DNA from: Aquabacterium sp.
GTDB lineage: Bacteria; Pseudomonadota; Gammaproteobacteria; Burkholderiales; Burkholderiaceae_C
Direction of reading: 5' to 3'
Length of the DNA stretch: 5,199 nt
Assembly (NCBI GenBank): GCA_017989885.1
Contig: JAGNPA010000163.1
Coordinates: forward strand, 1 to 5,199
Position 1 is the stretch's first letter. Each line of letters starts with the position of its first letter. This document shows positions 1 to 4,020 of this stretch, in pieces. The position numbers and the translations under genes were made by a program. Below the pieces are notes generated by a model. That model was not told where the DNA came from. It made no database searches and saw nothing but the letters and a program-made list of their open reading frames with translations.

Positions 1-385
1 CAAATGCAGTGACTTCGCGCTCGAAAGATCGCGCAGGCAGGTCGGCGGTCTCGATGAAGCCGTTAATGAGAAAGAGCGGCGAAGAGGAGTCGGTGGGCCA
101 ACTTCCCGTAGCGATGAAGGCGCATCCGTCCGGGAAAGGCCAGTCCCGCCCAGCGGCGTTAACCCGAATCGCCATCTGTGCGTATCGTGGATTTTGCTTG
201 TCCCGCTGCCGATTGGAGACATAGCCTGCAACCGGCATGTTGTTTGGGAAAAGCAACTCATACAAAACTTCCGCCCCATCGCGACCGTTGCACCCATTTT
301 TGAACGCCTGATGGCGGCGCTGAATATCGGCGATAGTCCGATTCATTCCCTTGTTATTCAGATCAAGCGCAACATACAAATTCAT
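1..385 (-). CDS. Hypothetical protein, 3' end cut by window edge
   Basis: An open frame runs leftward from ATG at 385 to the window edge, giving 128 residues without a stop. It starts MNLYVALDLNNKGMNRT and contains Trp/Pro/Gly-rich stretches such as RDWPFPDG and TGSWPTDSSSP. I do not recognise the family, and I see no signal peptide, membrane segment or clear catalytic motif. An AAGGGG purine run (397-402) lies 11 bases before the ATG and 8 bases before an in-frame GTG at 388, so the true start may be 388. The gene begins 31 bp after the stop of the nuclease gene, on the same strand, with no terminator between them. It is therefore probably co-transcribed with the nuclease and may be its partner. 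That partnership is inference. The frame is supported by position, ribosome site and lack of stops, not by homology. Confidence 0.68.
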   Translation of the reverse strand, partial: MNLYVALDLNNKGMNRTIADIQRRHQAFKNGCNGRDGAEVLYELLFPNNMPVAGYVSNRQRDKQNPRYAQMAIRVNAAGRDWPFPDGCAFIATGSWPTDSSSPLFLINGFIETADLPARSFEREVTAF

Positions 386-416
386 CACAAACACAGCCCC
401 TTACCAACGTCGCAAT

Positions 417-1601
417 TCACAACAATACCCGGAAATGCCGCTTGTCGGCATCGGAGGACTTGAGAATGCGGTATTCCATCCCGCTGGCCACCGCGATTTG
501 CTGGGCGAAGTCCTTCTTGGCTTGCACCACCGCATCCTCGATCTGGTTGTCGGCCTTCACCTCGACGATCACGTACTTCAGGCTGCCATCCGGTTCTTCG
601 CGCTGGAAGATGAAATCGGGGTAGTAGCTGCGCACGGTGCGCGAATCGGGGTCGATGTACTGGATGAAAAAGTCGGACTGGCCGTGGGTCAGCATTCCGG
701 TGAAGTAAATCTTCTTCACACGCTGCTCGCGCAGCAGATCCCAGAACAGCCAGTTCTCCGAGCCGGAGTCGAAGCAGTAGGTGTCGAGGTGGAAGCTCTT
801 GGCGCGCTCCTCGTCCTGGATCTGCGTGTCGCTCATCCGCACGATCTTGTCCTTGGCCGCCGACACACTGTAGTAACCATTCGGGGGCAGCTTGATCAGA
901 TCGACCTCGTACTCGTCCTTCTTCTCGTACTCGTCAAGGTCGAACAGCAAGCGGAACAGGCGCGGGATGATCTCGTCGTAGAGCAGCTCGTTGAATTCGT
1001 TGGTGATGACCACCAGCTCGTCAGTGCCTTCCTTGGTCGCGTCGAGCAGCGTCTCAATCTCCAACGGACCACGGTTGAGATAGCGGGAAACCTCAGCCAC
1101 CAGCGTCATGGGCGAGAAGGTACGCTTCACGCGGCGGGCGGTGAGGTCGAAGGTGCGGCTGCCAGACGCACGCGCCGCATCGGCGGCGGTCAGGCCATCT
1201 TGCTGCGTTTCGATCAGGCGGTATTTTTCGACCAGCTCGTTCCATTTCTCCTGGCTGGATCGCTCGGGCATCAGCTCCTGCCCTGGGGCCGGCTGCTTCT
1301 CTCGCATCTGGTAGAGCTTGGCCTTGTTGATCACCAGACGATCCTTCTCCAGCAACTCGTCGATGGGAGCGCCCTTGAACACCTGGCCACGCACGGTGAG
1401 GATGCCCAGATCTTCATATTCGAGGCGCCCCGTGCGCAGTGCTGTGACCAGGGCTGCCCGCTTGGCGCTCATGCACTGGGTCTCGAAGTTCAGACTGGAA
1501 AGCTCTGCTGGCTCCACCCCGCACCACAGGGCAATCGCGTCATCGATGCGGATGTGGTCGGCCAGGTCCCAGTAGCGCAGGCAGTTGTTCGGGTTGGGCA
1601 T
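417..1601 (-). CDS. Helicase-less PD-(D/E)xK nuclease with type III Res-like C-terminus
   Basis: The protein has 394 residues. The start is ATG at 1601, with AAGAAGG five bases upstream (1607-1613). The frame stays open further back to 1802, but that stretch is antisense to the antitoxin gene. Residues about 8-35 (RYWDLADHIRIDDAIALWCGVEP) resemble an N-terminal segment common in proteobacterial hypothetical proteins. Residues 110-135 look helical and charged. Residues about 160-394 resemble the region after the helicase in type III restriction subunit R: a FDSGSE motif (277-282), then YPDF (327-330, Asp329) and VEVKA (346-350, Glu347 and Lys349), a complete PD-ExK nuclease core. Res subunits are usually near 900-1000 residues with DEAD-type helicase motifs, and none of those are present here. 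Because the protein has its own ribosome site and a distinct N-terminus, I favour a stand-alone nuclease over a simple fragment. An ancient deletion derivative is the alternative. A DNA-cleavage or defence role is inferred. Confidence 0.85.
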   Translation of the reverse strand: MPNPNNCLRYWDLADHIRIDDAIALWCGVEPAELSSLNFETQCMSAKRAALVTALRTGRLEYEDLGILTVRGQVFKGAPIDELLEKDRLVINKAKLYQMREKQPAPGQELMPERSSQEKWNELVEKYRLIETQQDGLTAADAARASGSRTFDLTARRVKRTFSPMTLVAEVSRYLNRGPLEIETLLDATKEGTDELVVITNEFNELLYDEIIPRLFRLLFDLDEYEKKDEYEVDLIKLPPNGYYSVSAAKDKIVRMSDTQIQDEERAKSFHLDTYCFDSGSENWLFWDLLREQRVKKIYFTGMLTHGQSDFFIQYIDPDSRTVRSYYPDFIFQREEPDGSLKYVIVEVKADNQIEDAVVQAKKDFAQQIAVASGMEYRILKSSDADKRHFRVLL

Positions 1602-1635
1602 GGATGCCTTCTTTCGGTATGGTGGAATGTGGGTC

Positions 1636-1664
1636 TTGCCAAATTTTGCCAAAGAACCTACGCT
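1636..1664 (+). promoter_or_regulatory. Candidate parDE promoter and operator with 10-bp direct repeat
   Basis: TTGCCA (1636-1641) and TACGCT (1659-1664) are 17 bp apart, a plausible but weak -35/-10 pair (the -10 matches three of six consensus bases). Seven bases later comes the antitoxin ATG, so the leader would be very short. TTGCCAAA occurs twice, at 1636-1643 and 1646-1653, exactly one helical turn apart and overlapping the -35 box and spacer. That is the kind of placement expected for a ParD autoregulatory site. The same 69-bp gap must also hold the promoter of the divergent nuclease gene, so both may share control. No experimental support is visible. Confidence 0.35.
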
Positions 1665-1670
1665 TACGCC

Positions 1671-1913
1671 ATGAGCACGATGAACATATCTCTCCCCGAT
1701 ACCCTGAAGTCCTTCGTGGACGAACAGGTCAGCCAGCGTGGCTATGGCACGAGCAGCGAGTACGTGCGCGAGTTGATCCGCAAGGACCAGGACCGTCTGC
1801 AACTGCGCGGCTTGCTGCTGGCCGGAGCTGCCTCGGCCCCGGCGGTCCCCGCTGATGCCGGCTACTTCGAAGGACTGCGTGACCGGGTGCGCAAGGCCGC
1901 TGCCAAGGCGTGA
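1671..1913 (+). CDS. parD: ParD-type antitoxin (ribbon-helix-helix)
   Basis: This is an 80-residue protein. The N-terminus MSTMNISLPDTLKSFVDEQV is the DNA-binding strand and first helix of a ribbon-helix-helix fold. It is followed by the very typical ParD segment RGYGTSSEYVRELIRKDQDR (residues 23-42). The C-terminal half (about 45-80) is Ala-rich and charged, ending GLRDRVRKAAAKA, the part that in ParD proteins wraps the toxin. It neutralises the ParE toxin in the cytoplasm and, by family precedent, represses its own promoter. An alternative start is the ATG at 1680 (MNISLPD). Neither start has a strong ribosome site. The stop overlaps the toxin start by four bases, so the two are translationally coupled. 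The length is normal for the family (about 80-95). Confidence 0.92.
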   Translation: MSTMNISLPDTLKSFVDEQVSQRGYGTSSEYVRELIRKDQDRLQLRGLLLAGAASAPAVPADAGYFEGLRDRVRKAAAKA

Positions 1914-2239
1914 AGGCCAAGCCAGTCATCCCGCGCGAGCAGGCCATCCGGGATGTGGACGAGGTTGTCGCCTATTACCTGAGTGAGGCGGGCGAAGCCG
2001 TGGCACTCGGCTTCATCGATGCGCTGGAGAAGGCCTACGGCCACATCGGTCGCCATCCGGCCACGGGATCGCCTCGCTACGCACACGAGCTCAACTTGCC
2101 CGGGCTGCGCGCCTGGCCGCTGACGCGCTACCCGTACATCGTCTTCTACGTCGAGCGTCCGGACCATATCGATGTCTGGCGTGTGCTGCACGGACAGCGG
2201 GATATCCCGGCGTGGATGCAGGAGTCTGACGCCGTGTGA
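1910..2239 (+). CDS. parE: ParE-type toxin (RelE/ParE superfamily)
   Basis: This is a 109-residue protein starting at GTG (1910-1912), within the GTGA overlap with the antitoxin stop. It shows the ParE pattern throughout: an N-terminal helical hairpin (AIRDVDEVVAYYLSEAGEAVALGFIDALEKAYGHI, residues 12-46), then RHPATGSPRY (48-57), LPGLRAWPLTRYPYIVFYV (63-81) and the C-terminal strand RVLHGQRDIPAW (91-102). Studied ParE members poison DNA gyrase, though some relatives in this superfamily act on ribosome-bound mRNA. The target here cannot be read from sequence. All the usual conserved stretches are present and there is no frameshift, so the pair appears functional. It sits between restriction-type genes, where it could stabilise the island or act in defence (inference). 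The stop is followed 41 bp later by a large inverted repeat. Confidence 0.93.
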   Translation: MKAKPVIPREQAIRDVDEVVAYYLSEAGEAVALGFIDALEKAYGHIGRHPATGSPRYAHELNLPGLRAWPLTRYPYIVFYVERPDHIDVWRVLHGQRDIPAWMQESDAV

Positions 2240-2280
2240 CGGTCGGATCGCCAGGGCATATCTGTGCTTTCGCCGGTGTA

Positions 2281-2375
2281 AACAATAAGGGGCGACCATC
2301 ACAACCATCACCACCGTCACATCGGGCCCGTGCCTGTGATGGTTGTGACGATGGTGATGGTCATCGCCTATTGTT
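2281..2375. repeat. Long imperfect inverted repeat, 41-bp arms, 13-bp loop
   Basis: The left arm (2281-2321) and the reverse complement of the right arm (2335-2375) agree at 33 of 41 positions. Both ends begin AACAATA, and the best block is ACCATCAC. The 13-bp spacer (2322-2334) contains the self-complementary CGGGCCCG. The structure begins 41 bp after the toxin stop. It could form a large RNA hairpin in either direction, but there is no T-run, so it is not a textbook terminator. The arms are built of ACC-ATC/ACA type triplets, so part of the symmetry may come from two head-to-head copies of the same leader-like sequence. Confidence 0.8.
2317..2364 (-). promoter_or_regulatory. Short frame resembling the threonine-operon leader peptide
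   Basis: On the minus strand ATG (2362-2364) opens a 15-residue frame, MTITIVTTITGTGPM, ending in TGA (2317-2319). It has six Thr and three Ile. The E. coli thr leader is likewise Thr/Ile-rich and ends with the similar TITTGNGAG pattern. The purines upstream (AATAGGCG) make only a weak, close ribosome site. The Thr/Ile codons lie in one arm of the long inverted repeat, so translation through them would control folding, as in attenuation. However, no thrA follows. Downstream on this strand lies only sequence antisense to the toxin gene, and I see no T-tract terminator. It is either a displaced leader, part of a repeat element, or chance from ACCATC repetition. Confidence 0.38.
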
Positions 2376-2483
2376 ATGGCCCGCGCACGCATACATGCCC
2401 CAGGCGAAAGGGGTCCTTCCTGGCGATATTCCAATACGGGGGGCGCGAGCGCAGCATTTCGCCACCGTCCGACCAGAAAACAA

Positions 2484-2674
2484 GGTTTGCAGGGTTTGCG
2501 GTTCGCACCTGGCAGTGTGGGCAAGCGGGCCGAAAGCCCGGTCAGCGCGGGCCTGTGCGGGATGGCGGCAACGCGGAAGGTGCGAACCTTGATGCGTACC
2601 TGGTTCGCAGGTTTGCACCCAGGCCAAACGAAAAACGGCCAGGATAGAAAACTCAATGCTGGCGCGGGTTTGCA
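2484..2674. repeat. Cluster of GGTTYGCA octamers (iteron-like)
   Basis: GGTTYGCA occurs exactly at 2484-2491, 2500-2507, 2602-2609, 2610-2617 and 2667-2674 on the plus strand and at 2581-2588 on the minus strand. A one-mismatch copy (GGTTTGCG) lies at 2493-2500 and a one-base-shorter copy (GGTTGCA) at 2691-2697. Random sequence of even composition would give one exact copy on either strand about every 16 kb, so six within 191 bp is not expected. Two pairs are nearly or exactly back to back (2484/2493/2500 and 2602/2610). Clusters of short repeats like this occur at plasmid-type origins and multi-site operators. No initiator gene is visible here, so the role is open. Confidence 0.6.
2500..2588. 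repeat. 11-bp perfect inverted repeat enclosing a small hairpin
   Basis: GGTTCGCACCT (2500-2510) is the exact reverse complement of AGGTGCGAACC (2578-2588). Between them lies a second possible hairpin, CGGGC-CGAAA-GCCCG (2526-2540). RNA copied from either strand could fold as a stem enclosing an inner stem-loop. Two of the octamer repeats provide part of the arms, so the symmetry may reflect oppositely oriented protein sites rather than an RNA fold. Confidence 0.45.
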
Positions 2675-2725
2675 GCCGATTCGCTGGCTGGGTTGCAGAA
2701 ATCGGCCCACGAGCCTTTGCGCACC

Positions 2726-2824
2726 GTCTGACGCAGCAGACACATTTCTACGTAACTCTCCACACGCGTGCGCGTGCGCGCGCCCAACGGCAAGTTACGA
2801 CAACCTGTGTCCGATGCGTCAGAC
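2726..2824. repeat. Twin palindromes forming a 36-bp imperfect inverted repeat
   Basis: Arms 2726-2761 and 2789-2824 match at 27 of 36 positions when one is reverse-complemented. The perfect blocks are GTCTGACGCA/TGCGTCAGAC (2726-2735 and 2815-2824) and CGTAACT/AGTTACG (2751-2757 and 2793-2799). Each outer part is also palindromic by itself: GTCTGACGCAGCAGAC (2726-2741), and GTGTCCGATGCGTCAGACAC (2807-2826), which is self-complementary at 16 of 20 positions. This is the appearance of two dimer-binding sites placed symmetrically about a 27-bp spacer. The right site ends 50 bp beyond the stop of the minus-strand DUF3489-type gene, so it could also lie in that gene's 3' end. Confidence 0.65.
2761..2783. 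other. 23-bp alternating pyrimidine-purine tract (Z-DNA-prone)
   Basis: From 2761 to 2783 every step alternates pyrimidine and purine, mostly CG with CA and TG steps. Such tracts, particularly CG-rich ones, are the established sequence class that flips to left-handed DNA under negative supercoiling. It occupies most of the loop between the twin palindromes, so the whole 2726-2826 segment may respond strongly to supercoiling. The alternation is directly seen. Any function is inference. Confidence 0.7.
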
Positions 2825-2875
2825 ACGCCGGGGTATCCGCAGCGCCTTAAGAAACTGGACACCCTTGGCGGCAGA

Positions 2876-3361
2876 TCACACCACCCTGTACACCCGTTCG
2901 CCGCTGTCGTTGTGCGCCAGCACCACGTTCAGGCCGAGCTTCTTGCGCAGCATCCCGGAAATCGCGCCACGCACGGTGTGTGGCTGCCAGCCGGTGGCAA
3001 GCATCAGTTGGAGACTGGTCGCGCCTTGCGGGCGGCGCAGCGATCTCACCAGCGCGGCGAGCTTGGTGCCAGGGCGGATCGGGATGCCCTCCAGAAGTTG
3101 GAAGTCGTCGGTGGCGTCCATCGGCTGGACGTCATCCGGCGGCATGGGCCGTTGCTGGCCGATGGCCGCGTAGCCCGCGTCGGTCAGCACGTGGCCGCCG
3201 TCGACAGGCTCGATCCACCCGCGCTGCAGCAGTGAGGTCAGCACCTTGACCCGTGCGCCGCCGCGCAGCGTGTCGGGCGGGATCACTCGCCCATCAGGAC
3301 GGCGGGCGGCAGTGCGGAGCAGCAGGCTTTGAGCCGGGGAGAGTTTGAGCAGGGTCTCCAT
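2876..3361 (-). CDS. DUF3489 domain-containing protein
   Basis: This is a 161-residue protein. The start chosen is ATG at 3361 because GGAGG lies five bases upstream. An in-frame GTG at 3376, overlapping the upstream stop as GTGA, would add five residues (MTEAM). Residues about 6-70 (LSPAQSLLLRTAARRPDGRVIP...LTSLLQRGWIEPVDGGHVLTDAG) look like a small winged-helix domain. Residues about 96-160 match the DUF3489 pattern, with RPGTKLAALVRSLRRPQGAT, TGWQPHTVRGAISG (123-136), then LRKKLGL and a final ERVYRV. DUF3489 proteins are small, presumed DNA-binding proteins common on phages, plasmids and integrative elements. Their function is not established. Here it follows and is probably translationally coupled to the 67-residue gene. 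The right-hand palindrome pair lies just past its stop. Confidence 0.88.
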   Translation of the reverse strand: METLLKLSPAQSLLLRTAARRPDGRVIPPDTLRGGARVKVLTSLLQRGWIEPVDGGHVLTDAGYAAIGQQRPMPPDDVQPMDATDDFQLLEGIPIRPGTKLAALVRSLRRPQGATSLQLMLATGWQPHTVRGAISGMLRKKLGLNVVLAHNDSGERVYRVV

Positions 3362-3372
3362 CATGGCCTCCG

Positions 3373-3576
3373 TCACTTGGTCTGGCCGTCGAAGATCGCC
3401 AGCAGGTCATCCAGCGCCTGATCCACCCGCCCGAGGTCCCCGACGTGGCCCCAGTGGATGGAGTGCGGGTCATGGCCGAAGTGGTCGCCGGCCAGTTGCT
3501 GCAGCCGGGCGAACTTGATGTGGATGTCTGCGGCGCGGGCGAGATAGGCGTCGATGGCGGTGGTCTGGGTGGTCAT
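3373..3576 (-). CDS. Small hypothetical protein, mobile-element type
   Basis: This is a 67-residue protein, MTTQTTAIDAYLARAADIHI... ending IFDGQTK. The segment QQLAGDHFGHDPHSIHWGHVGDLGRVDQALDDLLAIF (26-62) resembles small conserved hypothetical proteins that I recall from integrative elements, with the pattern HFG...WGHVG. No function is known to me and I assign no domain name. It is acidic and helical, with no membrane segment. ATG at 3576 is preferred. An upstream in-frame ATG at 3609 has no ribosome site, and the site before 3576 is also weak. The stop overlaps a possible GTG start of the DUF3489-type gene by four bases, which implies a two-gene operon. It is divergent from the helix-turn-helix/hsdM operon. 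Confidence 0.8.
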   Translation of the reverse strand: MTTQTTAIDAYLARAADIHIKFARLQQLAGDHFGHDPHSIHWGHVGDLGRVDQALDDLLAIFDGQTK

Positions 3577-3642
3577 GGTGGGCTCTGGGTTGATTGATGA
3601 CGCCACCATTCACGCGCTGAACGATCAAGAAGCCAAGCGATA

Positions 3643-3690
3643 GGGGTAATAACCATCAAAAATGGGGTAACGGTGCCAGCCATTACCCCA
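3643..3690. promoter_or_regulatory. Operator-like GGGGTAAY palindrome plus third half-site
   Basis: GGGGTAACGG (3664-3673) and CCATTACCCC (3680-3689) form a palindrome with 9 of 10 pairs matching, and the flanking T3663/A3690 pair extends it to 28 bp. A third copy, GGGGTAAT, sits at 3643-3650 in direct orientation, 21 bp before the palindrome's first half-site. They lie in the 222-bp divergent gap between the small minus-strand genes and the helix-turn-helix/hsdM genes. On the minus strand a weak TTGACG (3701-3706) with TAATGG (3680-3685) would place a -10 box inside the palindrome. This is the classic layout for a repressor or activator site. The bound protein is unknown. Confidence 0.5.
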
Positions 3691-3756
3691 ATCGCCACAC
3701 CGTCAATCACAGCCATTTCAAGGTGGCCGCCACCGCAGCCGTCTGGTAGACTGATG

Positions 3757-3773
3757 ACGACTTAAAACGACTT
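3757..3773 (+). promoter_or_regulatory. ACGACTT direct repeat, 10-bp period
   Basis: ACGACTT occurs at 3757-3763 and 3767-3773, exactly one helical turn apart, 25-42 bp before the helix-turn-helix start. The AT-rich step TTAAAA (3762-3767) between them is the best -10-like sequence nearby, though no good -35 is apparent. Such spacing fits side-by-side binding of a small regulator, possibly the gene product encoded just downstream. This is a weak call based only on repeat geometry. Confidence 0.3.
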
Positions 3774-3798
3774 TGATGCATCTGTGAGCGCCAATGCC

Positions 3799-4020
3799 AT
3801 GAACGCCGAACCGTGGGTCACTGCCATCGATGTCGCCCGGCATTTGGGCGTGGTGAAAGACACCGTCTACCGCTGGCGTGAACGCAAAGGACTGCCCGCG
3901 CACAAGATTGGGCGGCTGTGGAAATTCCAACTCACCGAGGTGGACGAATGGGTGCGCTCCGGGGGCGCGGATGAAGACAGCAGCGCATCCGCTGAACAGA
4001 ACAATGAGAACAACGCATGA
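3799..4020 (+). CDS. Excisionase/MerR-type helix-turn-helix protein
   Basis: This is a 73-residue protein. Residues 7-52 form the familiar small winged helix: VTAIDVARHLGVVKDTVYRWRERKGLPAHKIGRLWKFQLTEVDEWV, with the recognition helix around KDTVYRWRERKG (20-31), the wing at IGRLWKF (37-43) and the closing helix VDEWV (48-52). The acidic, Ser/Asn-rich tail (56-73) looks disordered. Members of this group include phage excisionases and small regulators. The ATG at 3799 is taken as start. A GTG at 3784 would add five residues, and neither has a clear ribosome site. The gene ends inside the hsdM start codon (ATGA, 4017-4020). This coupling suggests a control protein for the restriction-modification operon, by analogy with other controller genes (inference). 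No integrase gene is visible, so an excisionase role is less likely. Confidence 0.86.
   Translation: MNAEPWVTAIDVARHLGVVKDTVYRWRERKGLPAHKIGRLWKFQLTEVDEWVRSGGADEDSSASAEQNNENNA

Larger units (their letters stand above)
2240..2875. other. 636-bp gene-free region rich in repeats and palindromes
   Basis: No frame here has a convincing start, ribosome site or protein-like composition. The open frames that cross it are rich in Arg, Pro, Cys and Trp, as expected of chance frames in GC-rich DNA, and run antisense into flanking genes. Instead the region contains, left to right: a long inverted repeat with a leader-peptide-like short frame (2281-2375), several GGTTYGCA octamers (2484-2674), an 11-bp inverted repeat (2500/2578), and twin palindromes around an alternating pyrimidine-purine tract (2726-2826). 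The stretch 2376-2480 shows nothing I can interpret. This density of symmetry suggests a regulatory, replication/transfer or structured-RNA role, none of which can be assigned from sequence alone. Confidence 0.7.

Noticed and set aside
351..1670. Very long plus-strand open frame antisense to the nuclease and continuous with parD
   Set aside because: The part before 1671 is the GC-rich shadow of the nuclease gene, with low-complexity Leu/Val/His-rich composition. Only the last 80 codons match a real family.
1602..1802. N-terminal extension of the nuclease to 1802
   Set aside because: It would run antisense through parD and the promoter gap, has no ribosome site, and the ATG at 1601 has a good one.
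2320..2390. His-operon leader on the minus strand (HHHRHNHHRHGPD)
   Set aside because: The frame does not stop after the His run and continues antisense through parE. The Thr frame has a clean start and stop, and thr leaders commonly show His codons in a second frame.
2500..2620. tRNA-like T-arm sequences (GGTTCGCACC)
   Set aside because: The T-loop consensus TTCRA is not met and no acceptor, D or anticodon arms can be paired around it.
2330..2647. Val/Met-rich start (MPVMVVTMVMV) as an ilv-type leader on the plus strand
   Set aside because: It is the reverse complement of the Thr/Ile-codon run, so Val/Met richness follows automatically. The frame lacks a nearby stop.
1862..2743. 293-residue minus-strand frame across parE and the gap
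   Set aside because: Antisense to parE and rich in Arg, His and Pro, with no domain pattern. The His run comes from the ACC/ATC-type repeat read in another frame.
2845..2862. Possible insertion-sequence end (AAGAAACTGGACACCC)
   Set aside because: No matching inverted end, target duplication or transposase fragment is visible in the window.
2376..3173. 265-residue plus-strand frame over the gap and antisense to the DUF3489-type gene
   Set aside because: Rich in Arg, Cys, Trp and Pro, crosses all the palindromes, has no ribosome site, and its second part is the shadow of a better-supported gene.
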